In this document: positions 52,322 through 62,113 of the stretch, piece after piece
How the letters are laid out: every line of letters begins with the position of its first letter
Position numbering within the stretch: position 1 is the first letter of the stretch
Assembly (NCBI GenBank): GCA_965205365.1
Contig: CBDBGT010000011.1
Location: 1 to 64,000, forward strand
Source of the DNA: JALZUR01 sp965205365
GTDB lineage: Bacteria; Bdellovibrionota; Bdellovibrionia; Bdellovibrionales; UBA1609
DNA length: 64,000 bases
Reading direction: 5' to 3'
Notes under the pieces: model-generated
What the model was told of the DNA's origin: nothing
Databases searched by the model: none
The model's input: the letters and a program-made list of their open reading frames with translations, nothing else
Made by a program: the position numbers and the translations under genes

Positions 52322-53260
52322 CTAGAGTTGATTTACGTTGCTTGTAGGTTTTAAGGCTTGAGAGTCTTTGATTTTTTTAAAAGGGTTGTTGTTTGCAAAA
52401 TCAGTTTGAAAAACACCAGTTAAGTATTCTTTTTTAAATTTTTTTTTGTTTTTTTTATCAGGGATTTTTATTTCTAAAAATAAGGAAACTGCGGCTGGAA
52501 AGTTATTTCCAGTACGCTGATCACTTTTATTTCGGCTATCCCAAGACTCAACCCAATCAGCAGTTTCTTTTGAAATATCTTCATCCTGAAAGCTTAAGTA
52601 TTTAAACTCCGCTTTTTCAATATTTTCAATTAAAACAGACTCTTTTCCACCTTTGGTTACATCCTCATCAAGGTTATATGAAACAGATCTCCACAGACAC
52701 TTTGATTCTTGATCTTTATATTTTCGACTTTTACAAGTTCTAATAAAGTATCCAATTTCAACTAAATCAGAAATTTTATCAGCAGACCTAAACCGCACCC
52801 CTGAAGAAGATGTGAAATAAGCTTTCTCATTATCGGCAATGAAATGAGTATAGATTGTTTCTTTAATAGGTGCAATTGGACTTGGGCGAGGTTGAATATT
52901 CATACTTTTTTTTAACTCTTCGGTTAATGTTGCTACAGTTACAAAAGGTCGGGGGTTTTCTTTCTTATTGTATTCTTCAATTTTTTTCTTAACATTAGCA
53001 TCATATCTTTTTACTCGCTCTTTTTGAGCCTCAGTATATAAGAATAAATTTAGATCACGAAAGTTAATTGCTTTTCCAATATCTTTTTTAATTATATTCA
53101 TCGAGGCTCTTAGTTGATTGATATTGTCTATACCAGCTGTGATCCGCTTAGTTTGTACAGTAGATTTTCTAAGCATTTGTGTAGTTGTGATGCTTAGAAT
53201 AGACATAAGAGATATGGCTATGAGTAGTTCTAAAAGGGTGAAGGCTTTTTGGTTTGTCAT
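52322..53260 (-). CDS. gspJ: Type II secretion minor pseudopilin GspJ
   Basis: A minor pseudopilin of the tip complex. The prepilin motif is KAFTLLELLIAISLMSILS; Ala replaces the usual Gly before the cleavage site, while Glu at +5 is present. The remainder is a globular domain with VRFRSADKISDLVEIGYF, typical of GspJ. It overlaps gspI by 4 bases. Ala at -1 is tolerated by some prepilin peptidases, and processing here is an inference. Confidence 0.88.
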   Translation of the reverse strand: MTNQKAFTLLELLIAISLMSILSITTTQMLRKSTVQTKRITAGIDNINQLRASMNIIKKDIGKAINFRDLNLFLYTEAQKERVKRYDANVKKKIEEYNKKENPRPFVTVATLTEELKKSMNIQPRPSPIAPIKETIYTHFIADNEKAYFTSSSGVRFRSADKISDLVEIGYFIRTCKSRKYKDQESKCLWRSVSYNLDEDVTKGGKESVLIENIEKAEFKYLSFQDEDISKETADWVESWDSRNKSDQRTGNNFPAAVSLFLEIKIPDKKNKKKFKKEYLTGVFQTDFANNNPFKKIKDSQALKPTSNVNQL

Positions 53261-53787
53261 AGGTTACTAACCCCTGAGGGAAGGTTTCCTAAACCTAGGT
53301 CTAAAGGTGTGTCGTAATCTACTAAAATTGTTGCAATGGAGAAGCGGTATTTTTCAGCTTTCGAGGAGGATTTATAAATTATTGTAACTTTTACTTCTTT
53401 AATAGAATCTTCAAGGTGCTTTTTCATTTGAGTAATGACCTTATGTTTCATCTCATCAAGAATACCTTCTTTTTGTGTGAGAAGGCGAGCTATATCAGGC
53501 ATTTTAAACTCAGCACTTTCCCATTCCCATGTGTATGCAGAAAGGCTTTTGTCTTTAAAAGTTCCTGTTTGAATATCCTTGGGAAGTTTTTTTACATCAT
53601 TTTTATACATAATTTGAATTTCTGTTATTTTTTTTTCCAAAAGATAAACAGCTTGAGTTTTTGCTTTTGATTTTTTAACTCTTCTTAAATTTCCTTTCCA
53701 ACTAGATGTGAGTAGGATCATTATGGAAGCTAAGATAGATAAAGCTATAATGACTTCTAAAAGAGTAAACCCTTTTTTAGTTTTCAT
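53257..53787 (-). CDS. gspI: Type II secretion minor pseudopilin GspI
   Basis: GspI starts the pseudopilus tip. The motif KKGFTLLEVIIALSILASIM is a classic prepilin leader (cleavage after Gly6, Glu at +5). The following AVYLLEKKITEIQ helix is typical of GspI. It is 176 residues and overlaps gspH and gspJ by 4 bases on each side, so translation is coupled. Confidence 0.88.
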   Translation of the reverse strand: MKTKKGFTLLEVIIALSILASIMILLTSSWKGNLRRVKKSKAKTQAVYLLEKKITEIQIMYKNDVKKLPKDIQTGTFKDKSLSAYTWEWESAEFKMPDIARLLTQKEGILDEMKHKVITQMKKHLEDSIKEVKVTIIYKSSSKAEKYRFSIATILVDYDTPLDLGLGNLPSGVSNL

Positions 53788-54416
53788 CGATCTTGAAGCT
53801 CCTCTAAACTTTTATGGTCTTTAACTGTATAAAGTTCACCACTAATGCTATCTGAAATCATAGTGATTTTATAAGAGCCGTCTAGGTTTGTAAATTGTAT
53901 AGATGTTTCCTCAACAAGGCCATGGGGGAAGTAGTGAAAAACTCCAAGCCCTTCACGAATAGGGTAGTCAATCCCTGAAATTTCAATTTGATTGATTTTT
54001 AAATTTTTCGGCATTTTTAATTTTTGAAAACTAAATTTTCTAGCTTTTTTAAAGCCCTCATTGTTTTTTATTTTATTATTACCTTTGTTTTTTTCCTTGT
54101 TTTGAAAGTTTTTAAGTAGTTCTTTAAACTTTTCCCTAGATTCTTTCTCTGTTCCTAGAAGAATGGGCCTAGGTGTTTTTTCCACCCAGATTTTAGGAGC
54201 CTCTTTATCGTTTAGTAGAAAAACTATTCTATATGTTGAGTTCTCTAATAAAGCTTGGTTTCTTATTTTTTTTGACATTAAAGAAAAGCGCCTAAAAAAA
54301 CGTTGAAACTCTTTTTGAGGATTTTTAGGTGGCCTTACTGCAAATACAGCTAGGGTCCCTAAAATACCTAGCACTATAAGAATCTCAATAAGAGAAAATC
54401 CATTTTTTTTTGTCAT
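53784..54416 (-). CDS. gspH: Type II secretion minor pseudopilin GspH
   Basis: The prepilin leader KKNGFSLIEILIVLGILGTLA (cleavage after Gly6, Glu at +5) starts the protein. A Lys/Asn-rich insert (about 105-125) gives a length of 210 residues, longer than the common 170. The following beta-rich part (YPIREGLGVFHYFPHGL, SIQFTNLDGSYKI) fits GspH/FimT. It opens the gspHIJK block, 70 bases downstream of the amidohydrolase gene. Confidence 0.85.
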   Translation of the reverse strand: MTKKNGFSLIEILIVLGILGTLAVFAVRPPKNPQKEFQRFFRRFSLMSKKIRNQALLENSTYRIVFLLNDKEAPKIWVEKTPRPILLGTEKESREKFKELLKNFQNKEKNKGNNKIKNNEGFKKARKFSFQKLKMPKNLKINQIEISGIDYPIREGLGVFHYFPHGLVEETSIQFTNLDGSYKITMISDSISGELYTVKDHKSLEELQDR

Positions 54417-54486
54417 AATTTATTGTAAAGTGTAATTGATTGAGGTGGAAGGTAAATTTTTATATACCCTCATTCATTAAAAGTTT

Positions 54487-55311
54487 TTAGTTTAATAAAA
54501 GAACGTGTGCTCTTAGGCCCTCATGAATAAGGTTTAATGCTTTTTCAATTTTTTTTGAAATTTCAGAAAAAGCTTGAGTGTTTAATTCTTTAGTTTTCTC
54601 ATTCATATATATTGATCTATTCATTTCTATTTGGATAGTATGCCGGCCTTTAAAAGGGTTGCCATAAGTTTGGGTTATGCGACCACCCTTATAAGGCCAG
54701 TTCACCTTTACTTCAAAACCAGCTTTCTCATAAGAAAAAACAACAAGATCTTTAAATTTAGGATCGCAGCTTCTTCCATCTTCATCGCTAATTACTATTT
54801 CAGCTCTAGTCTCTCCAGGGTCTCTGTGAATTGATGTTCCTTTAGACGGCATGCTGTGAACATCAATATGAAAAATACGCTTGTGACCTTGTAATTTAAA
54901 ATATTCAAACTGTGCTTTAATAGCGTTGTGGAAAGGCTCATAATAAGATTTTACTAAAATAGCGTGAAGTTCTTTTGATATAGGCTTTTTCATAAGAGTC
55001 TCACCAATGCTTGTTTTAACCCAATGAAGACCGCTTGAAAAAGTGCCAGAAGAGTTTGTTGATTTTTGAACACTGTCGCTGTCCACATCTATATTTAACC
55101 TGTTTAAATCAATAGCATACCTGGACCATGGAGTGTATATAAATGGAAAGCCGTTTTTTTTTGCTAAGGGCCTATAAAAGGTGTCTATAAAACGATCAAC
55201 ATCTCGTAATAGAGTAATAGGATTGAGTTCTTGTAGCCAGTTTGCTTCCATGGGAATTTTTTCACCAGAGTGTGGGCATGATATAAATATAGGTAAGTTT
55301 GATTGTTTCAT
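54487..55311 (-). CDS. N-formylglutamate amidohydrolase family protein
   Basis: This family hydrolyses N-formyl-glutamate (the last step of one histidine breakdown route) or related N-acyl amino acids. Visible motifs are FISCPHSGEKIP, DVDRFIDTFY, IDVHSMPSKG, GGRITQTYG and IQIEMNRSIYMNE, which carry the metal and substrate residues. It is 274 residues, a normal size. No histidine-catabolic gene lies nearby, so the true substrate is open. It is divergent from the adenosyltransferase gene. Confidence 0.88.
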   Translation of the reverse strand: MKQSNLPIFISCPHSGEKIPMEANWLQELNPITLLRDVDRFIDTFYRPLAKKNGFPFIYTPWSRYAIDLNRLNIDVDSDSVQKSTNSSGTFSSGLHWVKTSIGETLMKKPISKELHAILVKSYYEPFHNAIKAQFEYFKLQGHKRIFHIDVHSMPSKGTSIHRDPGETRAEIVISDEDGRSCDPKFKDLVVFSYEKAGFEVKVNWPYKGGRITQTYGNPFKGRHTIQIEMNRSIYMNEKTKELNTQAFSEISKKIEKALNLIHEGLRAHVLLLN

Positions 55312-55389
55312 AAGAGTTATTTTAACATGTTTTTTACAACTTTAAAATATGTGTTTATGAGTTTTAGTTTATAAGTTAGTCTATTTTAT

Positions 55390-55941
55390 ATGAAAATTTA
55401 TACTAAGACAGGGGACGCTGGGCAGACAAGTCTATTCTCAGGGGAGAGGGTTTCAAAAGCCCATAAATTAGTGGAGTCTTTTGGGTTTTTGGATGAGCTT
55501 AATACTGGTGTAGGTGTTCTTATTTGTAGTTTAAGGGCGGAGGAATTAGTAGAGTTTAATAAATCTATTGAGTTTTTTGAAAATCTACAGAGTCAAATTT
55601 TTTCTGTGGGAAGTTATTTGGCCTCAGAGTGTAAGGATCAAAAATATATTTTAAATATTTCAAAATGGGTGGCTTTACAAGAGTCTTATATAGACAAACT
55701 AGATAGTGAATTAAAAGTGCTTAAAAACTTCATCCTTCCAGGAGGAGTGAGCTCTGCTTGCAATGCCCACTGTTGTAGGGTTTTAACCCGTAAAGCAGAA
55801 CGGTGTGTTGTTGGTATAGGGCTTGATTTGGAAACAAGCCCTGTGATTCTTTATTTAAATAGATTATCAGATTTGTTTTTTGTTTTTGCAAGGTGGATAA
55901 ATCATATTAAAAATATTAAGGAACCTATTTGGAAAAGTTAA
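55390..55941 (+). CDS. Cob(I)alamin adenosyltransferase, PduO type
   Basis: The enzyme transfers adenosyl from ATP to cob(I)alamin, making coenzyme B12. The N-terminal IYTKTGDAGQTSLFSGERV (ATP-binding) and ESFGFLDELNTGVGV, then the CRVLTRKAERCVV and NRLSDLFFVFARWIN helices, are all diagnostic of PduO. It is 183 residues. The ATG is preceded by A+T-rich DNA without a strong ribosome site. It overlaps the start of the next gene. Confidence 0.92.
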   Translation: MKIYTKTGDAGQTSLFSGERVSKAHKLVESFGFLDELNTGVGVLICSLRAEELVEFNKSIEFFENLQSQIFSVGSYLASECKDQKYILNISKWVALQESYIDKLDSELKVLKNFILPGGVSSACNAHCCRVLTRKAERCVVGIGLDLETSPVILYLNRLSDLFFVFARWINHIKNIKEPIWKS

Positions 55942-57077
55942 ATTGTCTAAGCCGAATGGTTAAAAATTTAGATAAAGAAAAGTTTGAGGAAATGGGGCCA
56001 AGCTTGAGTGGATCTTTTATGGACCTCTCTTTTAAAGAGGGGTCTGGAGCATATTATGCTCAGTTTGGAGAGAATGTAGAGAAAAGGTATTTAATAGGTA
56101 GCAATGGTAAGGTAAAATCAGAATTTACAGCATTTACAAGAGATTTATATCAAAAAGATAAAAATAGTCTTGTAAAAGTTCTTTTTATTGTAAACGCAAG
56201 AACTGTAAACACTAGAGAATCTTTAGTGGGCTGGTCTGAAAAATTATTTCCTGAGATTTTAAAGTTAAAAAAAGAGTTTTCATGTAGCCACGCCCTTTTC
56301 TTTTTATCTAGAAGAGAAAAATGGTTGTTTGACTTTTTTATTCGCCCAAGAAAAAAAAGAGAAGACCAAATAAAGTTTAGTCATGTACGTGGAGCAAGTA
56401 TACAAATTGTTCAGGGAACAAAGTTTTCTGCACAAGCCCCACTTAAGTATGTTAAAATAAGACGTGCTAAGGAAGAAGATCTTCAAAAATTAAGTGGATA
56501 TATAAAGCAAGCATCTATGTATGCACCACTTTCAAGAAATGTAGGTGAGGAGCAGGTTTTAAAAGAGTTTAAGACGGTAAAAAATTTTTCCCCTGATGAT
56601 GTGGCCCTAGCTTTTAATTCAAACGGTGAAATTGTAGGGTCTTTAGGTGCTGTAGATATGGCAAATCATGCAGACATTAAATTTAAATTTAATGATTTAT
56701 TTGAGCCTACCTTTAATGTCCTCCAAGGGTATCTAAGATTAGCATCCTGGGTTGCGGACTTAAGACCGGTTTTAGAAAAAAAAATACAAAATGTAAGGAT
56801 TTTTACACATATGTATTTTAACAATCATGATATTTTTTATTCTTTAATTTATTGGTGGATTGAGCAAACAAAACATATTTCTAAAAAAGAAAGGCCTGTG
56901 TTTTTGTATCCTTTTTATATGGGAGATTTAAAGGCAGCAGCGCCAGAATCTCTTTTTATCAGTAGCTTTAAGGGCGATATTTATTTAATTCAGGATGAAG
57001 GAGAGCTGCCATCTGAACTTTTAAAGCCAGTACTTTTTTCTCAACCTTTAGACATAGATTTAACATATTTAATTTAA
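55929..57077 (+). CDS. GNAT-like protein of unknown function
   Basis: The family is not recognised with confidence. The middle part has an acetyltransferase-like start (YVKIRRAKEEDLQKLSGYIK at about 173-193) and strand-like ALAFNSNGEIVGSLGAVDM, fitting a GNAT fold, while the N-terminal 170 residues (SSGAYYAQFGENVEKRYLIG in part) are unassigned. The start may be TTG 55929, overlapping the previous gene, or ATG 55956, which loses 9 residues. It is 382 residues long and lies just before gspC but with a 126-base gap and a likely promoter between. Confidence 0.5.
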   Translation: MEKLNCLSRMVKNLDKEKFEEMGPSLSGSFMDLSFKEGSGAYYAQFGENVEKRYLIGSNGKVKSEFTAFTRDLYQKDKNSLVKVLFIVNARTVNTRESLVGWSEKLFPEILKLKKEFSCSHALFFLSRREKWLFDFFIRPRKKREDQIKFSHVRGASIQIVQGTKFSAQAPLKYVKIRRAKEEDLQKLSGYIKQASMYAPLSRNVGEEQVLKEFKTVKNFSPDDVALAFNSNGEIVGSLGAVDMANHADIKFKFNDLFEPTFNVLQGYLRLASWVADLRPVLEKKIQNVRIFTHMYFNNHDIFYSLIYWWIEQTKHISKKERPVFLYPFYMGDLKAAAPESLFISSFKGDIYLIQDEGELPSELLKPVLFSQPLDIDLTYLI

Positions 57078-57203
57078 TGAAAACATAGCTTACATATAAC
57101 TTTTAGGTTTTCTATGAGAACTGCCTAGACGATTTACTTGCAGGTTATCCCACAAAGAGGGAAACTGTTATATAGTATGTTTAAGTCTTTTTGGTGGGAA
57201 TAA

Positions 57204-58154
57204 ATGAGTAGCAATTATTTTGAGAATAAAAAAATAAAAAGTGCTTTAGTTTATCTCTTTTTGCTATACTTAGCATATCTTGTAGTTGATATATGTGTGC
57301 TTAAATTTATTAAGCCTAAATTCTTAGTTGAAGTATTGAGAAAAGATAAAGGCCCTAAGGTTAACACCTTTGAATCTCAAACAGGAAGTTTTGAAATTGC
57401 TGAGTTAGGAGAGAGAGGGACTTTTACTGACGAAATAATAGAGCGTAATATATTTAATTCAAAACAAATGCCTAAGCCTATTGCAAGCCTTGAAGGTAGA
57501 GATAGAACTGAGGAGCTTGAAGATGGGGAACCTGTGTTGTCAGCTTTACAACTTATATTAGCAGGAACTGCTGTTCATAGAAATCCATTTAGATCTCTTG
57601 CAACAATTACAAATTCAGGAAGTACTGTGAGTTATACAGTTGGTGATCAGGTGGCAAACCTTGCTGAAATTATTAGTGTCATTCGTAAAAAAGTTATTAT
57701 TAGAAATTTAACAACAAAAAGACTTGAATATATTGAGATTTCTAAAGGCCAAGTTCCTGTGGAAGCACCTGTAGCTAGAAATAAATTTAAACCTATTAAA
57801 AAAAAATCTAATGATTTAATCAAAAGAGATGGTAATAAGTTTATTGCTAAAAGGGCTGATGTGGATGCTCAAATAGCAAATATTTCATCCCTAGCTAGGC
57901 AGGCAAAAAGTAGGCTTGCTAGAGACCCTGCAACAGGTGAAATTTTAGGCTATGAAATTTTTGATATTAAACCAGGTTTGTTACAAAATTTAGGCATTCA
58001 AGATAATGACATTATTACTGAGGTCAATGGAAGGCCAATTAAGAATCCAATTCAAGCAACTAGTGCGTTTTCAAAACTTAAAGGTGTTAATGAAATTAGA
58101 ACCACAATAAATCGTGGTGGTCGAATTATTCAATTAGATTATATAATTGAATAA
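57204..58154 (+). CDS. gspC: Type II secretion protein GspC
   Basis: GspC links the inner-membrane platform to the secretin and helps select substrates. One membrane helix (LVYLFLLYLAYLVVDICVL, about 14-32) is followed by the homology region (about 105-180: ALQLILAGTAVHRNPFRSLATI) and a C-terminal PDZ domain (about 235-316: IKPGLLQNLGIQDNDIITEV). It is 316 residues. GGTGGGAATAA stands before the ATG. It opens the gspCDEFG operon; TATAGT at 57171-57176 may be its -10 box. Confidence 0.9.
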   Translation: MSSNYFENKKIKSALVYLFLLYLAYLVVDICVLKFIKPKFLVEVLRKDKGPKVNTFESQTGSFEIAELGERGTFTDEIIERNIFNSKQMPKPIASLEGRDRTEELEDGEPVLSALQLILAGTAVHRNPFRSLATITNSGSTVSYTVGDQVANLAEIISVIRKKVIIRNLTTKRLEYIEISKGQVPVEAPVARNKFKPIKKKSNDLIKRDGNKFIAKRADVDAQIANISSLARQAKSRLARDPATGEILGYEIFDIKPGLLQNLGIQDNDIITEVNGRPIKNPIQATSAFSKLKGVNEIRTTINRGGRIIQLDYIIE

Positions 58155-58178
58155 GGATTTTGAAGAAAAGGGGATATT

Positions 58179-60413
58179 ATGAATAAAATAAAAGTGATAT
58201 TTACAGTATTTTTTGTAATTATAAGTGTTCCTTTAAGTGGACTCTATGCTCAAACTAAAGAAACATATAAAGTAAAAGGGGCTAAAGGGTATTCAACAGA
58301 TGAAATTGCAGGACCTAAGTCAAAAGCAGGTGTTAAATTCAGTGATGCTTATCCTGAAGAGATAAATGAAAAAAATTATCCAGATATGATTGATACTTTT
58401 GATTACCCAAGTATTGAGATTAAGGATCTTATAAATGTTATTGCTGAATTAACAGGTAAGAGGTTTATCACTTCAGAAAAAATTAGTGGCAAAGTAACAA
58501 TCAATTCAAAAGAACCCATTTCTGTTGCTGAAGCTTATAAAGTCTTCTTATCGGCTTTACAAATGAATGACTTGACAGTTGTTCCTTCAGGAAAATTTTT
58601 AAAGATCATTAAAACAAGAGATGCAATTAAACTCTCCATTGAAACTTATACAGGAAAGTATTTTCCTGATTCTGATCAAATGATTATTAAAACTGTTAAG
58701 TTAAAGTATATTCCTGCAGCTCAATTGGTTAAATCTTTAAGATCATTATATTCTAAAGATGGTGATATTAAAGAGTATGAACCTACAAACTCTCTTATTA
58801 TATCTGATTGGGGTTCAAATGTAGAAAAAATTGTTGGTATCATTAGAGAATTAGATGTACCAGGGTTTGAAGAAAAAATGGAAGTGATTCCTATAAAATA
58901 TGCTTTGGCTAAAGATATTGCTGAATTGATTAACAATATTATTAATAAAGGTCAAAAAAGATCAAGTTCAATTCCTAGGTTTAGAAGGTCTAGGAAGGGA
59001 GACATTTCAGGAAAAAGTTCAGTTAATTTGTCATATGTTACTGACGATACAAGAACCAATTCAATTATTGCCTTGGGCAACTCTGGAGGGATTAAGAAGG
59101 CTAGAGAGCTTGTGAGCATTCTTGACTCTAAGCGTGACGGGGAAGAAGAAGGTGGTGTTCATGTTTATTATGTTAGGCATAATGATGCTGAAGAAATGGC
59201 AAAAACATTGGGTGGTATTGCTAATGATTCTAAAAAAGCTCAGACAGGTGGAAAGAGTGGCAGAAATTCTTCAGTGAATTTGCCGAACACAGCAAAGCCT
59301 AAGACACCAGCACAAATTTTTGGAAGTGAAGTAGCGGTTAAGGCTGATAAAAATATAAATGCTCTTTTGATAACAGCAAGTGCGTCTGATTATCAAAAAG
59401 TAAAAAGAATTCTATCTAAAATAGATATTCCAAGGGATCAGGTTTTTGTTGAGACTATTATTATGGAGATCACATCTGATAATCAAAGGGATGTGGGGAT
59501 AGACATTGCTAAAGTTGATACAGCAGGTGCAACTAGTGTAACTAATCCTGCAACAAGCTTTGCTGTTCAAGGTATGTTTGGGAATGAAAATGGTGGTTTG
59601 AAAGATTTCTTAACAAATCCCATAGCAGCTTTAAGTGGTGGTATATTGTCTTTTGGTACAGGGGAGGAGAAGCACTTAAGTATAGGTGGTGTAACAACTA
59701 CGGTAAATTCTGTAATGGGTTTAGTAAAATTAATTCAAAGCTATAAAGTTGGAAATATTTTGTCTACTCCTACCATTATGGCAATGGACAATGAGGAAGC
59801 AGAATTAGAAGTTGGAAAGGAAGTTGTTGTGGGGCAACAACAGGTTTCAAATGCTGCTGGAGCAACGGTTTCCACTAAAAGAGCCGATGTGAACACAAGT
59901 TTAAAGATTACTCCATCTATTAGTCCAGAGTCTAATGCTGTTAGGCTTAAAATAGATCAAAAAGTTAAAGATGTTGTTCAAGCCGGAGACCCTAATACTG
60001 ATATCAACACAAAATCTTTAATTACAAACATTACTGTTCCAAATGGTGATACTGCAGTTTTAGGTGGTTTAGTGAGTGAGAAGGTTTCAAGTACAGTAAG
60101 TAAGGTTCCTTTATTAGGAGATATTCCAATTCTAGGGTGGCTGTTTCGGTCTAAGAAGAAAGATGTTAGGAAATCAAATTTAATGCTTTTTATAACACCT
60201 AAAATCATTAGAAACCCTTTACAGAATCAAAAGTTATTAAAGGTAGAAATTGATAAGCGGTTACGCTTTATTAAAAAGAATATGAATGGTGTAGATCCTT
60301 TTGGTAATAAGGTTGATGAAATCTCTAAAATAAATCGTTCTAATAATAGTTCTAGTTGGGATGAGGAAACTCCTGAGGAGCTAAAAGAATATCCAGTGAT
60401 TGAGACAGAATAA
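58179..60413 (+). CDS. gspD: Type II secretion outer-membrane secretin GspD
   Basis: GspD forms the outer-membrane gate of the system. A signal peptide (MNKIKVIFTVFFVIIS) is followed by N0 and N1-N3 domains (KDLINVIAELTGKRFIT, KSLRSLYSKDGDIKEYEPTNS, EVIPIKYALAKDIAELI, VHVYYVRHNDAEEMAKTLGG) and the C-terminal secretin domain with VPLLGDIPILGWLFRSK and LMLFITPKIIRN. Inserted Ser/Lys loops lie in N2 and N3. It is 744 residues. It starts 24 bases after gspC and ends 2 bases before gspE. Confidence 0.95.
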   Translation: MNKIKVIFTVFFVIISVPLSGLYAQTKETYKVKGAKGYSTDEIAGPKSKAGVKFSDAYPEEINEKNYPDMIDTFDYPSIEIKDLINVIAELTGKRFITSEKISGKVTINSKEPISVAEAYKVFLSALQMNDLTVVPSGKFLKIIKTRDAIKLSIETYTGKYFPDSDQMIIKTVKLKYIPAAQLVKSLRSLYSKDGDIKEYEPTNSLIISDWGSNVEKIVGIIRELDVPGFEEKMEVIPIKYALAKDIAELINNIINKGQKRSSSIPRFRRSRKGDISGKSSVNLSYVTDDTRTNSIIALGNSGGIKKARELVSILDSKRDGEEEGGVHVYYVRHNDAEEMAKTLGGIANDSKKAQTGGKSGRNSSVNLPNTAKPKTPAQIFGSEVAVKADKNINALLITASASDYQKVKRILSKIDIPRDQVFVETIIMEITSDNQRDVGIDIAKVDTAGATSVTNPATSFAVQGMFGNENGGLKDFLTNPIAALSGGILSFGTGEEKHLSIGGVTTTVNSVMGLVKLIQSYKVGNILSTPTIMAMDNEEAELEVGKEVVVGQQQVSNAAGATVSTKRADVNTSLKITPSISPESNAVRLKIDQKVKDVVQAGDPNTDINTKSLITNITVPNGDTAVLGGLVSEKVSSTVSKVPLLGDIPILGWLFRSKKKDVRKSNLMLFITPKIIRNPLQNQKLLKVEIDKRLRFIKKNMNGVDPFGNKVDEISKINRSNNSSSWDEETPEELKEYPVIETE

Positions 60414-60415
60414 AT

Positions 60416-62110
60416 ATGACAACACCTTTAAAAGCTTCTTTAGATTCAATTTTACTTAAAGGCACCTCCTTTTCAAAGGAAGAGTTAGGCTCCTTATTTT
60501 CAACGTATTTGTCATCTGGTGAAACAGTGGAACAGGTTTTAAGAGAGAAATCTTTTAAAACTTCTAGTGAAGCGGTAAAAAATTTGTCTCACCTTATAGG
60601 TGTTGATTTCATGGAGGATGTTCCTTTTGGTGAAATTTCTGGAGACTTAGTAAGAAATATACCAATCAACTATGCTAAAACAAATGAAATCATACCTTAT
60701 AAAGAAGAAAAAGAAGAGCTTTTTGTATTCTCTTCAAATCCTTTAAATTTTAATGTTTTAGATGACTTAAGGGTTCTTTTTAATAAAAAAATAACACCAA
60801 TTATGTCAACAAGCTTGGTTATTCAAGAGGCTATTAATAAGGTTTATGAAAAGAGTACGTCAGGTTTAGATGGTTTTGATGAAGTTAGTGGTGAAGAATA
60901 TGATTTAGAAGACCCTGTTATAGATTTATTAGAAGCTGGTGAAGATGATGCTCCAGTAATTAAACTTGTAAACTCTTTATTATTTAGAGCTGTAAAAGAA
61001 AAAGCTTCAGATGTTCATTTAGAGCCTTATGAAAGAGATATGGTGGTAAGATTTAGAATCGATGGAGTTTTATTTGATATTTTTAAACCACCTAAGAAGT
61101 TACAAAATGCAATTACTTCTAGAATTAAGGTTATGGCAAATTTAAATATTGCTGAAAAAAGGCTTCCACAAGATGGAAGGATTCCTTTAAAACTTGCAGG
61201 TAAGGATATTGATGTACGTTTGTCCACTGTTCCAACAGCGTTTGGTGAGCGAGTAGTTATGCGTCTTCAAGATAGATCTAATATTATTTTAGATCTTTAT
61301 CAGTTGGGTTTTTCAGCTAAATCTTTAGTTCAAATCAATCATATTTTAGAAAAAACCTACGGTATTTTATTGGTAACAGGTCCTACAGGTAGTGGTAAAT
61401 CAACTACACTTTATTCTTGTATATCTAAAATAAACACCATTGATAGAAATATTGTAACTGTTGAAAATCCTGTGGAGCAAAGGATACATGGAATTGGACA
61501 GATTCAAACTAATGAAAGAATTGGTCTTACTTTTGGGACTGCGTTAAGAGCTATTTTAAGACAAGACCCTAATGTCATTATGATAGGAGAGATTAGGGAT
61601 TTAGAAACAGCTGAGATTGCTATTAATGCGTCGTTAACTGGTCACTTAGTCTTATCTACTATTCATACCAATGATTCATCAGGAGTTTTTCCAAGGTTGA
61701 TTGATATGGGGTGTGAGCCTTTTTTAATTGCAACATCTTTACTTGGTGTAATTGCTCAAAGACTTGTAAGGGTTTTGTGTGATCATTGTAAAGCTCCCTA
61801 TACACCTTCAGATATTGAAATAAAAGCGTTAGGTTTAACGGTAGAACAGATAAACAGTGCTAGTATTCATAAGCCTGTTGGCTGTAGTGAATGTAACCAT
61901 AAGGGTTATATTGGACGAACTTTGATTATGGAGCTTTTAGTTTTAGATGATGAGGTGCGATCTTTAATTATGCAAAGAGTAGACAGTGGAACAATTAAAA
62001 AAATTGCTGAAAAAAATGGAATGAAGACTTTTAGAGACCATGGAGTTTCTAAGGTTTTAAATGGAATTACATCTATTGAAGAAGTGATTACAAACACACA
62101 AGTGGATTAG
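60416..62110 (+). CDS. gspE: Type II secretion ATPase GspE
   Basis: GspE is the hexameric cytoplasmic ATPase that drives the pseudopilus. The N-terminal GspE-N part (about 1-150) precedes the ATPase with Walker A GPTGSGKSTT (about 322), the Asp box, Walker B IMIGEIRDLETAEIA and the His box STIHTNDS. A tetra-Cys zinc motif is complete (C455, C458, C490, C493). It is 564 residues and overlaps no gene, but stands 2 bases after gspD and 3 bases before gspF. Confidence 0.96.
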   Translation: MTTPLKASLDSILLKGTSFSKEELGSLFSTYLSSGETVEQVLREKSFKTSSEAVKNLSHLIGVDFMEDVPFGEISGDLVRNIPINYAKTNEIIPYKEEKEELFVFSSNPLNFNVLDDLRVLFNKKITPIMSTSLVIQEAINKVYEKSTSGLDGFDEVSGEEYDLEDPVIDLLEAGEDDAPVIKLVNSLLFRAVKEKASDVHLEPYERDMVVRFRIDGVLFDIFKPPKKLQNAITSRIKVMANLNIAEKRLPQDGRIPLKLAGKDIDVRLSTVPTAFGERVVMRLQDRSNIILDLYQLGFSAKSLVQINHILEKTYGILLVTGPTGSGKSTTLYSCISKINTIDRNIVTVENPVEQRIHGIGQIQTNERIGLTFGTALRAILRQDPNVIMIGEIRDLETAEIAINASLTGHLVLSTIHTNDSSGVFPRLIDMGCEPFLIATSLLGVIAQRLVRVLCDHCKAPYTPSDIEIKALGLTVEQINSASIHKPVGCSECNHKGYIGRTLIMELLVLDDEVRSLIMQRVDSGTIKKIAEKNGMKTFRDHGVSKVLNGITSIEEVITNTQVD

Positions 62111-62113
62111 TAA

